A stretch of DNA of 37,687 bases from the NCBI GenBank assembly GCA_021816925.1, contig JAKAWQ010000037.1, forward strand, positions 1 to 37,687, given 5' to 3'. Source of the stretch: Pseudomonadota bacterium (GTDB taxonomy: Bacteria; Pseudomonadota; Alphaproteobacteria; Acetobacterales; Acetobacteraceae). The translations under genes and the position numbers were made by a program. Under the pieces are notes generated by a model, which searched no databases, was not told where the DNA came from, and saw only the letters and a program-made list of their open reading frames with translations. Positions 8,901 through 17,700 of this stretch are shown piece by piece. Numbering within the stretch: the first letter of the stretch is position 1; the number at the start of each line of letters is the position of its first letter.

Positions 8901-9220
8901 ATGCCAAAACTCTGGTCATCATCGGCATCTTCAGCATCGCCACACCAGCTTGGGCCGCAGCACCGACGATCGACCAACTCGTCGCCAACCCGACGCTGCT
9001 CAACGCCGAGATCGACCGCTGCAAGCATCTCGGGATGGCCGCGAACGATGATGCGCGATGCCAAACGGCGTGGCGGGCCGAGAACAAGCGGTTCTTCGGG
9101 GATGGGGTCACGTACACCCCGGAACCGGTGAACATATTCCGAAACACTCCGAACAAACTGGTCCCCGCGGAGAAGCAGCGGCCGATTCCGCCTGCGCCGG
9201 CTGGAGCGCCGCATGGGTAG
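8897..9220 (+). CDS. TrbK-alt-like putative entry-exclusion protein
   Basis: This 107-residue protein has an N-terminal hydrophobic signal segment (about residues 4-20, cleaved near AWAAAP), then a conserved core with RCKHLGMAANDDARCQTAW and RAENKRFFG. Small proteins with this core between trbJ and trbL are named TrbK-alt, a putative entry-exclusion factor that would stop cells carrying the element from receiving a second copy. The two cysteines (in DRCKHL and ARCQTA) could form a disulphide in the periplasm. The C-terminus GVTYTPEPVNIF closely resembles the end of TrbJ. The stop overlaps trbL by eight bases. Exclusion activity is inferred from the family name only. Confidence 0.8.
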   Translation: MNAKTLVIIGIFSIATPAWAAAPTIDQLVANPTLLNAEIDRCKHLGMAANDDARCQTAWRAENKRFFGDGVTYTPEPVNIFRNTPNKLVPAEKQRPIPPAPAGAPHG

Positions 9221-10513
9221 CAACACGTCCGTCATCGACCACTTCCTCAACGTCTTCAGCAACTACATCAATTCAGGGTTCGGCCTGATCTCCCCTGACG
9301 TCGGGTTTCTCGTCGCCGTGCTGATTGGGATCGACGCGACGTTGGCCGGTCTCGCCTGGGCGCTCGGCGAGGACGACGCCATCCAGACGCTCGCAAAGAA
9401 GGTCCTGTACGTCGGCTTTTTCGCCTTCATCCTGAATAATTGGCCTTTCCTCACGCAACTCGTCTTCAACAGTTTTGCCGCACTTGGCCTAAAGGCGACC
9501 GGCTCTTCGCTTTCCTACGCGAACTTCCTCCAGCCCGGCCGCCTCGCCCAGGCCGGCGTGCAGGGTGCGGACGTCCTCCTCTCCCAGATCCAGCGCCTCG
9601 CAGGGTTCCCCGACGTCTTCTGGAACCTCGGCCAGATCCTGGTCATGGGGCTGTCCTGGATCGTCACCCTGCTCGGGTTCTTCGTGCTCGCGATCCTGCT
9701 GTTCCTGGCGATCATCGAATTCAAGCTGACCACGCTGAAGGGCTTCATCCTCGTTCCTTTCGCGCTCTGGCGTGGCACCGCCTTCATCGCCGAGCCAGTG
9801 CTCGGCCAGATCGTCACCTCCGGCGTGCGCATCCTCGTCTTCGCCGTGATCACCGGCGTCGGCACCCAGCTCTTCGGCCAGATCCTGCCGAGCAACCCGG
9901 CCACCGAACTCTCGCTCCAGGACGCGCTCACGATCCTGCTCGCCTCGATGACCATCGCCGGGCTGGCCTTCTCGGCGAACCGGCTTGCCGCCGGCATCAC
10001 CTCTGGCGCACCGCAACTGGGCCTTGGCAGCGCCGCCGCGGCGGGCGGCGCTGTCGCCGGCGCCGCGGCCCTGGCCGGGATGGGGGAGGGGTGGCAGCCG
10101 CCCGCGCCGCGGCGGGCGGGGTCGGTGCGGCGGCCTCACTCGCCGGCGGTGCGAGCGGTGCCTACACGCTCGGCAGCACCACCGGCGGCGGGTCGGTTTC
10201 GGCAGGCTTGGCCGGTGTCGCCCGTGGGACGGCCGGTGCGGCCACCAGCGGTTTGCGAGGTGCGGCTCAAAGTGCCTCGACCGCGCTGCACGACCGCTTC
10301 GCCGTCGGCCAACGCACCGCTTGGTCGGCGACCGGCGGATCAGGCGGAGATGCTGCCGGCGCATCCCAGTCTGCCGCGGCGCCGAACGGCGCGCCGGCCT
10401 GGGCCGAGCGCCTGCGGCGGCAAGCCGTCTCCCGGGCGGCGCAGAACATCCTCCACGAAGGCGAAGGCCGCGGCGGCGGCATGCGGCCCAATCTGCGAGG
10501 TGACGGGGCATGA
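9213..10513 (+). CDS. trbL: Conjugal transfer protein TrbL (VirB6-like), apparent frameshift near 10,091
   Basis: TrbL is the polytopic inner-membrane VirB6-like channel component. From the ATG at 9213 the frame encodes a membrane domain with several hydrophobic segments (about residues 25-45, 60-80, 145-172, 200-222, 238-256) and the family features FALWRGTAFIAEPVLGQIV and LTILLASMTIAGLAFSANRL. After GMGEG (10080-10091) this frame turns into proline/arginine-rich nonsense and runs through the start of trbF. The frame one base back continues naturally as VAAARAAAGGVGAAASLAGG, the usual alanine/glycine-rich TrbL tail, and ends at 10511-10513, overlapping the trbF ATG (ATGA). One missing G in the run at 10088-10091 would explain it. 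It may be a sequencing error or a real truncating mutation; transfer would probably fail in the latter case. Confidence 0.88.
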
Positions 10514-11220
10514 GGTGGCGCCGTTTCTCCTCCCGTCTCGGCGACACCGAGACGCCGGCCACGCCCTATCAGCGGGCGGGGCAACTCTGGGACCAGCGCA
10601 TCGGCTCCGCTCGTGTCCAGGCCGCGAACTGGCGCCTGATGGCGTTCGGCTGCCTGGCGCTCGCCGCGGTGGTCACCGCCGATGACATCCGCACCCATTC
10701 CCGCGCCATGGTCACGCCGTTCGTCGTCGAGGTCGATCATCTCGGAGCGGTGCAGGCGGTTGCGCCGGCGCGCATGGAGCTACAGCCGAGCGACACCGAG
10801 ATCGCCTATTTCCTGGCGCAGTTCATCGAGCGTGTGCGCGGCCTCTCGGTCGATCCGGTCGTCGTCCGCCAAGCGTGGCTCGACGCCTATGCGCAGATCA
10901 CCAGCCACGCCAAGCCGATGCTCGATGCCTACGCCCGTCAGGCCGATCCGTTCGGACAAATCGGCAAGCGCGCCGTCACCGTCGATGTCACCAGCGTCGT
11001 GCGCGCTAGCCCGAATTCCTTCCGTGTCGCCTGGGTCGAGCATCCGTTCCAGGACGGCACCGCTCTGCCGCCCGAGCACTGGACCGCGATCCTGACCGTC
11101 GTGATCCAGACCCCGCACACCGAGGCGGCGCTTCGACAGAACCCGCTCGGCATCTACATCGATGCGATTAGCTGGGCGCGCGAGGTGAACACCGTCCAGA
11201 CCGAAGGATCGACCCCATGA
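10510..11220 (+). CDS. trbF: Conjugal transfer protein TrbF (VirB8-like)
   Basis: TrbF is a bitopic inner-membrane protein equivalent to VirB8, a scaffold of the secretion channel. The 236-residue product begins with a cytoplasmic segment containing TPYQRAGQLWDQRIGSARVQ, the TrbF signature, then one transmembrane helix (about residues 42-58) and a periplasmic VirB8-like domain with FLAQFIERVRGLSVDPVVVR and NPLGIYIDAISWAREV near the end. Length is normal. ATG overlaps the trbL stop, and its stop overlaps the trbG ATG. Confidence 0.95.
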   Translation: MRWRRFSSRLGDTETPATPYQRAGQLWDQRIGSARVQAANWRLMAFGCLALAAVVTADDIRTHSRAMVTPFVVEVDHLGAVQAVAPARMELQPSDTEIAYFLAQFIERVRGLSVDPVVVRQAWLDAYAQITSHAKPMLDAYARQADPFGQIGKRAVTVDVTSVVRASPNSFRVAWVEHPFQDGTALPPEHWTAILTVVIQTPHTEAALRQNPLGIYIDAISWAREVNTVQTEGSTP

Positions 11221-12197
11221 GAGTCATGCTCCTCCTCGCGTGCGGCGGTGCGTTGGCACTTTCGGCCTGCGCTCAGCCGGTGCCGAAGATCGCCTACGAC
11301 GACCCCCAGCCCGCGCACTTGCTGCCGTCGCCGCCAGCGCCGGTCCAGGTCGTGACGTTGCCCGAACCGCTGCCGCTACCGGGGCAACTCAAGAAGCTGC
11401 CGCCGGCCACGGCGGGCCGACCATCACCGCAGCCCGCCAACCCCATCGCGCGCGTGGCCCTGGCCAACGCTGCGGCGCGCATCAACCCCTCGCGCGATGG
11501 GTACATCAACGCCATGCAGGTGTTCCCCTGGTCGGACGGCGCGCTCTATGAAATCTATGCCTCGCCGCTGCATGTAACGGATATCGCGTTGCAACTTGGC
11601 GAGCATCTGATCTCGATCGCGGCCGGCGATACCGTGCAGTGGAAGATCGGCAACACCACCAGCGGCGCGGGGGCTGATCAGCAGGTGCACGTGCTGATCA
11701 AGCCGATTTCGGCCGATCTGCCGATGAACAACATCGTCATCATGACCGACCGGCGTGCCTATCACCTCGAGGTGCATCCGACCAACGACACCTACATGGC
11801 CGCGGTGTCCCGGGACTACCCGCAGGACGATCTGCTGGCATTACGGACGCAGAACGCCACGGCGACGGATTACGCGAACACTGTGGCGGCGAACGATGTG
11901 AACATCGCGGCGCTCCACTTCCGGTATCGGATCAGCGGCGATGATCCGCCCTGGCGGCCGGTGCAGGTCTTCGATGACGGCTCCAAGGTCTATGTCCAAT
12001 TCCCGCCGGGGATCGCCCAGGGCGACATGCCGCCGCTGTTCATCCTCGGCGCGCCGGGCGGCAAGGCGGAGATCGTCAATTACCGCGTGCGCGGCAACAC
12101 CATGATCGTCGATCGGCTGTTCGCCGCCGCCGAACTCCGCCTCGGCGCCGGGCCGCAGCAGGTCGTGCGGATCACGCGGACCGATGGGCACGGCTGA
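11217..12197 (+). CDS. trbG: P-type conjugative transfer protein TrbG (VirB9-like) with a lipobox
   Basis: TrbG is the VirB9-like part of the outer-membrane core complex. The 326-residue protein has a short signal peptide with a lipobox LSAC (C18), so it is predicted to be a lipoprotein, then a proline-rich linker (about residues 25-75), and the VirB9/CagX domain: VFPWSDGALYEIYASPLHVT, then LQLGEHLISIAAGDTVQWKI and NYRVRGNTMIVDRLF, and a C-terminal end in QQVVRITR. In RP4 a separate lipoprotein, TrbH, lies between TrbG and TrbI. None is encoded here, since trbG overlaps trbI by one base (TGATG). Confidence 0.95.
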   Translation: MRVMLLLACGGALALSACAQPVPKIAYDDPQPAHLLPSPPAPVQVVTLPEPLPLPGQLKKLPPATAGRPSPQPANPIARVALANAAARINPSRDGYINAMQVFPWSDGALYEIYASPLHVTDIALQLGEHLISIAAGDTVQWKIGNTTSGAGADQQVHVLIKPISADLPMNNIVIMTDRRAYHLEVHPTNDTYMAAVSRDYPQDDLLALRTQNATATDYANTVAANDVNIAALHFRYRISGDDPPWRPVQVFDDGSKVYVQFPPGIAQGDMPPLFILGAPGGKAEIVNYRVRGNTMIVDRLFAAAELRLGAGPQQVVRITRTDGHG

Positions 12198-13456
12198 TGG
12201 CGGGTCCTGATGATGCGGAGCCCGGGCAGCGACCGGCACCCAAGGCTGATCCAGCCGACTTCGCACTGCGGGCTCAGCCGCGTGCGGTGACTCGCCTCTC
12301 GCGTCGGGCCCTGGTCGTGGCAGCCGGCGGCATCGCGGTCTGCGTGGTGGGAGCGGTGTGGTGGGCGTTTGCACTGCACAGCTTCCGGATCACCACTGGC
12401 AAGGAGATCTACAACACCGATGTCCGGCCCTCGGCGGATGCAATCGGTGGACTCCCGAACGGTTATGCCAGCCTGACCAAGCCGAAGCCGCTGCCGACCC
12501 CACCGCGAGTGGCGCCCCGGCTCGGTCCGCCGCTGCCGGGTGACCTCGGCCGGCCGATGTTGGGGCAACGGGCGCCCACCACCTTCGCGCCACCAGCCAA
12601 CGGCGCGGACCAGGCCGCCGCGCGGCTGCGGGTGCAGGCAGCCGATGCGGGGGTGTTCTTCACCGTGGCGGCAAACACTGGTGGCACCAAGGGTGCAGCC
12701 GGCCCCGCGTCAGGTGCCCCGCCGGCCGGCCAGCCGGCTCCCGGACCTGCGGGCGGTAACGGCCTACTCGCCGGGCCGCATGGCGACCAGAACCAGCAGG
12801 ACGCCAAACAGGCGTTCCTGAACAGCCCGGTCGATCGCGCGATCTATTCGCCCGTCCGACTGCAAACGCCGCTCAGCCCCTACGAGCTGATGGCCGGCAC
12901 CGTGATCCCGGCGGCGCTGATCACCGGGCTGAACTCCGACCTGCCCGGGCAGGTGATCGCCCAGGTGACGCAGGGCGTCTATGACAGCGTCTCCGGCCGC
13001 ACCCTGCTGGTCCCCCAGGGAGCGAAGCTGATCGGCAAATATGACAGCGTCGTCGCCTACGGCCAGTCACGGGTGCTGCTGATCTGGACGCGGCTGATCA
13101 TGCCGGACGGCAGTTCTGTGGTGCTCGACAACCTGCCGGGCGCCGATACCCAGGGGTATGCCGGGCTCGAGGACGGCGTCGATTACCATTTCTGGCGGCT
13201 GCTGCGCGGCGTCGCGCTGTCCTCGCTGCTCGGCGTGTCCAGCGCGCTCGCAACCAACAACGTGCTCGGCGGCACCGGGACGGGCAACGTCATCATTGCC
13301 CTTGGCCAGAGCGCCGACCAGGCCGCCAACCAGGCCGGGCAGTCGATCGTCTCGCGGGACCTCGGCGTCCAGCCGACCCTGACCGTGCGCCCTGGCTTCC
13401 CGCTCGACGTGATGGTCAACCGCGACATCGTGCTGCGCCCCTATGGGGGCGGGTGA
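12197..13456 (+). CDS. trbI: Conjugal transfer protein TrbI (VirB10-like)
   Basis: TrbI spans the inner membrane and reaches the outer-membrane complex like VirB10. The 419-residue protein has a cytoplasmic N-terminus, one transmembrane helix (about residues 38-58), a proline/glycine-rich periplasmic linker (about 95-205), and the conserved VirB10 C-terminal domain: YELMAGTVIPAALITGLNSD, then LPGQVIAQVTQGVYDSVSGR, VPQGAKLIGKYDS and RPGFPLDVMVNRDIVL. Length and order are normal. It is the last standard mating-pair gene of the operon. Confidence 0.96.
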   Translation: MAGPDDAEPGQRPAPKADPADFALRAQPRAVTRLSRRALVVAAGGIAVCVVGAVWWAFALHSFRITTGKEIYNTDVRPSADAIGGLPNGYASLTKPKPLPTPPRVAPRLGPPLPGDLGRPMLGQRAPTTFAPPANGADQAAARLRVQAADAGVFFTVAANTGGTKGAAGPASGAPPAGQPAPGPAGGNGLLAGPHGDQNQQDAKQAFLNSPVDRAIYSPVRLQTPLSPYELMAGTVIPAALITGLNSDLPGQVIAQVTQGVYDSVSGRTLLVPQGAKLIGKYDSVVAYGQSRVLLIWTRLIMPDGSSVVLDNLPGADTQGYAGLEDGVDYHFWRLLRGVALSSLLGVSSALATNNVLGGTGTGNVIIALGQSADQAANQAGQSIVSRDLGVQPTLTVRPGFPLDVMVNRDIVLRPYGGG

Positions 13457-13467
13457 GGAGAGCGAGG

Positions 13468-13785
13468 ATGGCGAAACTCCGCATCGGCCCGCTGCCGGAC
13501 GACCGGCCGGTCAAGCGCACCATCACCTTCACTGCGGCGCTGGACGCGCTGATCCGCGACTACGCCGCCGCCATCGCGGCACAGGACGGCCAGTCCGAGG
13601 CGCCACCCGTCGAGGAGCTGGTGCCGATCATCGTCGAGCGGTTCATCACCCCGGACCGGGCGTTTCGGGCTCCTATGCACCGGGCGCCATCGGCCGTGCC
13701 GCGGAAGCCGCCGCCACATTCAGAACAGTCGCCGTCCAGCCACGAACGCCACGAAGATCAGCCAACCATCGCCGGGTCGGAGTGA
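13468..13785 (+). CDS. DUF2274 protein at the end of the Trb operon
   Basis: DUF2274 proteins commonly follow trbI in Trb elements; their role is unknown to me. The ATG at 13468, after GAGGAGAGCGAGG, begins MAKLRIGPLPDDRPVKRTIT, the normal family start, and the domain continues to VPIIVERFITPDRAF. Homologues usually stop soon after this point. Here about 37 further residues rich in proline, histidine and serine follow (105 residues in all). This tail may be read-through across a junction between the conserved transfer module and the accessory cargo, so the 3' end may have been altered by insertion. Confidence 0.8.
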   Translation: MAKLRIGPLPDDRPVKRTITFTAALDALIRDYAAAIAAQDGQSEAPPVEELVPIIVERFITPDRAFRAPMHRAPSAVPRKPPPHSEQSPSSHERHEDQPTIAGSE

Positions 13786-13810
13786 CCGCGGCTAGGAAGG
13801 AGAGCAGCAG

Positions 13811-13850
13811 CGCGTTTCGTATTGCAAAACGCGCTACGGTCTCCTACGTT
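13811..13850 (+). promoter_or_regulatory. Promoter/operator candidate of the DUF1778-GNAT pair
   Basis: An inverted repeat CGCGTTT (13811-13817) / AAACGCG (13827-13833) with a 9-base spacer overlaps a possible -35 box TTGCAA (13822-13827). A weak -10 box TACGTT (13845-13850) follows at 17 bases. The antitoxin ATG is only seven bases further, so the transcript would be nearly leaderless. The ribbon-helix-helix antitoxin probably binds this repeat. The -10 matches only half the consensus, so the promoter part is tentative. Confidence 0.4.
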
Positions 13851-13856
13851 CGCGTC

Positions 13857-14171
13857 ATGGCGAAGAGGACCACCATGACCGGCGCGACCAAACGCAAAGA
13901 CCACCCGCTCTCGATGCGGCTCCCGGAAGGCGACATCGCCATCATCGACCGTGCCGCCGACCTGCGCGGCCGGTCGCGGACCGACTTCGTGCGGGAGGCG
14001 GCGGTACGGGCCGCCGAGGAGGTCCTCATGGAAAGCACGCTGCTCCGCATGACCCCGGAGGGGTTTGAGGCGTTCGTCCAAGCCGTCTCCGCCCCCGCCG
14101 CCCCGGTACCCGAGATGGTGGCATCCCTCCGTCGCAAGGCGCCGTGGGAGAAGGGCGCGGCGAAGCGCTGA
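13857..14171 (+). CDS. DUF1778 (TacA/AtaR-type) antitoxin
   Basis: DUF1778 proteins are ribbon-helix-helix antitoxins paired with GNAT acetyltransferase toxins. The 104-residue product has HPLSMRLPEGDIAIIDRAAD followed by LRGRSRTDFVREAAVRAAEE, the family core, and a C-terminal tail that in known pairs blocks the toxin. I place the start at 13857; ATG 13875 is an alternative that would remove six residues (MAKRTT). The frame extends further upstream but that part overlaps DUF2274 and is a shadow. The TGA stop overlaps the toxin ATG by one base (TGATG), as expected for translational coupling. Confidence 0.88.
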   Translation: MAKRTTMTGATKRKDHPLSMRLPEGDIAIIDRAADLRGRSRTDFVREAAVRAAEEVLMESTLLRMTPEGFEAFVQAVSAPAAPVPEMVASLRRKAPWEKGAAKR

Positions 14172-14698
14172 TGGCGGAGCCGCCGCTCTCCGCCCCCGAG
14201 CTGCTGAATGCCGGCCACGACGTATCCCGGTTCTCCTGCGGCAAGCCCTCGCTCGATCATTGGCTGAAGACCCGGGCGCTGGCCAATCAGCAGAAGGGGT
14301 TCACGGTGGTCATGGTCGTCCACGTGGCGGGCCGTGTCGTCGGCTATTACGGCCTGGCGCCGACTGCCATTATTCCCGCCGCCCTGCCGCGCTCGATCCG
14401 CACCGGTCAGCCGCCGAATCCGGTGCCGTGCATTCTGCTCGGCCAACTCGCGACCGATCGGGCCTGGAGCGGACGGGGCATCGGCACCGGGCTGTTCAAC
14501 CACGCGCTCGCCCGCAGCGTCAGTGGCGCCTCGCTGATCGGCGGGCGCGCCTTGGTCGTGAATGCCGTCGATGACGAGGCGGCCGTGTTCTGGCGCCGCC
14601 GCGGGTTCCTGCCGTCAAGGGACGACGCACTGGTGCTGTTCCGGTCCATCGCCGACATCGCAGCCTCGCTGAAGGCCGCGCATCCCAGTTCGAGATGA
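14171..14698 (+). CDS. GNAT-family toxin (TacT/AtaT-like)
   Basis: Toxins of this type acetylate the amino acid on charged tRNA and stop translation. The 175-residue protein has the usual start (PELLNAGHDVSRFSCGKPSL followed by DHWL), the acetyl-CoA site ATDRAWSGRGIGTGLF (R/Q-x-x-G-x-G/A type), and the C-terminal segment DEAAVFWRRRGFLPSRDD. In characterised TacT/AtaT toxins the matching motif is FYxxxGF, whose tyrosine takes part in catalysis; here that position is tryptophan (W141). This may mark a subfamily or a weakened enzyme. A nine-residue longer frame reaching into the antitoxin is less likely than the coupled ATG. The pair lies at the junction between the transfer operon and the defence genes. 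Confidence 0.87.
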   Translation: MAEPPLSAPELLNAGHDVSRFSCGKPSLDHWLKTRALANQQKGFTVVMVVHVAGRVVGYYGLAPTAIIPAALPRSIRTGQPPNPVPCILLGQLATDRAWSGRGIGTGLFNHALARSVSGASLIGGRALVVNAVDDEAAVFWRRRGFLPSRDDALVLFRSIADIAASLKAAHPSSR

Positions 14699-14699
14699 T

Positions 14700-14714
14700 C
14701 CGGCGAACCGCCGG
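14700..14714. other. GC-rich hairpin just after the toxin gene
   Basis: CCGGCG and CGCCGG form a perfect six-base stem with the loop AAC, starting two bases after the toxin stop. There is no T-run, so it is not a standard terminator. It may stabilise the 3' end of the toxin-antitoxin mRNA. Confidence 0.35.
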
Positions 14715-14744
14715 TCTCCGCTGCCCACTTTGGCACGCCGACGG

Positions 14745-14783
14745 CATGGTTGTAACGTCCATGTGACAGGGCAACCAACCATG
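14745..14783. promoter_or_regulatory. Inverted repeat before the restriction operon
   Basis: CATGGTTG at 14745-14752 is matched by CAACCATG at 14776-14783 with a 23-base spacer. It lies in the only gap between the GNAT toxin and the first defence gene, just before a ribosome binding site AGGGAGG (14786-14792). It could be an operator for an unlinked regulator or an mRNA hairpin. I see no clear promoter boxes. Confidence 0.35.
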
Positions 14784-14799
14784 GCAGGGAGGCAGAATC

Positions 14800-17700
14800 A
14801 TGACTAAGCCATTCTTCGAACAGCCGATTCTGAACTCCCCCTACGCCGTCCCGACTCGCCATCATGCGCTGGACGCGGACGGCCAGCCCCTGGACCTGCC
14901 CCCGATCGAGGGGCGCCGCGGCCCGCGTTATGTGGCCCCCGTGCCACCGCCCAGGAAGCAGAAGGGCAAAGGCAAGCAAGCAAGCCTGGCGCTCGGCGAT
15001 CCCTCCAACCTGTCCACCGACGCGCAGGCCTACAACCCATCGCCGATCATCAACGAGATCCGGAACCACGTCGCCTCCTGGCGGGACCTGCGCAACCCGG
15101 CCGACTGGGGTGTCACGCCCGCCACCCAGCGGCTCCTCCAGCACTGGCGTCGCCAGGACGGGTGGCTGGGGCCACGCCCCTTCTTCTGCCAAGTGGAGGC
15201 GGCCGAGACCGCCATCTGGCTGACCGAGGTCGCCGGCCGCCGGCCGCAGCACGCCCATCTCTGGCGCCACCTTCGGGCGGCGAACGAGCAGGCCAATCCG
15301 GAACTGCTGCGCATCGCCCTCAAGATGGCGACCGGGGCCGGCAAGACCACGGTAATGGCGATGCTGATCGCCTGGCAGACCGTCAACGCCGTTCGCAGCC
15401 CGAACAGCGCGCTGTTCAGCCGCGGGTTCCTGATCATCACCCCCGGCATCACCATCCGTGACCGGCTGCGAGTGCTGCTGCCCGAGGATCCCGATGCCTA
15501 CTACGCGAAGCGCGAACTGGTGCCGACCGACATGCTGCCCGAGCTCGGCAAGGCCAAGATCGTGCTGACCAACTACCACGCCTTCAAGCGGCGCGAGACC
15601 ATGGAGGTCTCCAAGGTCGGCCGCTCCCTGCTGCAAGGGCGCGGCGATCCCGTGAAGACCACGGAGACCGAAGGGGCGATGCTCAGCCGCGCCTGCGGCG
15701 ACCTGCTTAACCTGAAGAACGTGGTCGTCATCAACGACGAGGCGCACCATTGCTACCGGGAGAAGCCCGGGGACGAGGAGGAGCCAGTCGGGGCGGAAGA
15801 GCGGGAGGAAGCGAAACGCAACGCTGAAGCCGCGCGCCTCTGGATCTCCGGCATCGAGGCGCTCAAACGCAAGGTTGGCGTGCGGACCGTATACGACCTG
15901 TCAGCCACCCCATTCTTCCTGCGCGGCTCCGGCTATGTCGAAGGCACGCTGTTCCCCTGGACCGTCAGCGACTTCTCCCTGATCGACGCCATCGAATGCG
16001 GCATCGTCAAGCTGCCTCGCGTTCCCGTCGCGGACAACCTGCCGAGCGGCGACGCACCGCTCTACCGCGACCTGTGGAAGCACATCGGCAAGCGGATGCC
16101 GAAGAAGGGCGCGGGCAAGTCCGGGGCGCTCGACCCGCTCTCGATCCCGGCGGAATTGCAGACCGCGCTCTACGCCCTCTACAGCCACTACGACAAAACC
16201 TCGGAGGCCTGGGAGCGCGCCGGGATCGACGTGCCGCCGGTGTTCATCGTGATCTGCAACAACACCGCCACCTCGCGGCTGGTGTATGAATGGATCGCCG
16301 GCTTCGAACGTCCGGGCGAGGACGACGAGCCGGAGGTCAAGCATCGCGGGCACCTGGCTCTGTTCCAGAACTATGACCAGCACCACCAGCGCCTCCCCCG
16401 CCCCAATACGTTGCTGATCGACAGCGAGCAGCTCGAATCCGGCGAAGCGCTCGACCCCGCCTTCCGCGACATGGCCGACCCGGAGATCGCGCAATTCAAG
16501 CGCGACCTGGTGGAGCGCACCGGCGACGCCAAGGTCGCCGAACAGATCACCGACGAGCAATTGCTGCGCGAGGTGATGAACACGGTCGGGCGCCGAGGCG
16601 CGCTCGGCGAGCGCATCCGCTGCGTCGTCTCGGTGTCCATGCTGACCGAGGGGTGGGACGCCAACACCGTCACCCACATTCTCGGCGTTCGCGCCTTCGG
16701 CACGCAGCTGCTCTGCGAGCAGGTGGTCGGCCGCGGACTGCGACGGCAATCCTACGAGCTGAACGGGGAAGATCTGTTCAACGTGGAATATGCCGACATC
16801 CTGGGCATCCCATTCGACTTCGCGGCCGATCCGGTCGTGGCCCCCGTCACCCCGCCCAAGCGCAGCGTGCGGGTGCAGGCGATGCGTGACCGCGCGGCGT
16901 TGGAGATCGTGTTTCCGCGCGTGGGCGGCTACCGGGTCGATCTGCCGGAGGAGCGCCTGACCGCTCAGTTTACGGAGGACAGCCGACTCACACTGACGCC
17001 TGAGCTCGTTGGCCCCTGCACGGTGTTGATGGAGGGGATCGTTGGCGAAAGCGTGGAGCTGAATGTCGAGGACATGTTCCGCACGATGCGTCCCAGCACC
17101 ATCTCCTACCACCTTGCCAAGCGGCTGCTGGAAACCCGTTTGCGCGACCCCGGCGGGGACTGGCCCACGCATCTCTTCGGGCACGCACAGCGCGTCGTGC
17201 GCGAATGGCTGGATGGCGGCTACCTCGTCGCCCATGGCGTGCCGCGAGCGGCGGTGGCCGTGTATGTGGAACTGGCCGAGAAGGCGGTGGAACGCATCTA
17301 CCTCGCCTGCCAGCGCAGCGCGCCGGGCGAGCAGCGCATCAAGGCGATCCTGGACCCCTACAACCCCCGCGGCTCAACCCGCTTCGTCAACTTCACCACG
17401 ACGAAGACGGTCTATGAAACCGATCGGACTAGGTGCCACGTGAACTACGCCGTTTGCGACAGCGACTGGGAAGCGGAACTGGCGCGGGTGCTGGAACGCC
17501 ATCCGCGCGTGCTGGCCTACGCGAAGAACCAGGGCATGCAGTTCGAGGTGCCGTATCGGGACGGTGCCATTCCCCGCCGCTACGTGCCCGACTTCCTCGT
17601 GCGGCTGGACGACGGCCAGGATGAACCGCTGACCCTGATCCTGGAGACCAAGGGATATCGCGGCGGAGACGCCCAGTTGAAGGCGGAGACCATGCGTACC

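Noticed and set aside
10080-10096. Programmed ribosomal frameshift in trbL
   Set aside because: The shift site GGGGAGGGGTGG is not a classic slippery heptamer and TrbL is not known to need one; a lost G is simpler.
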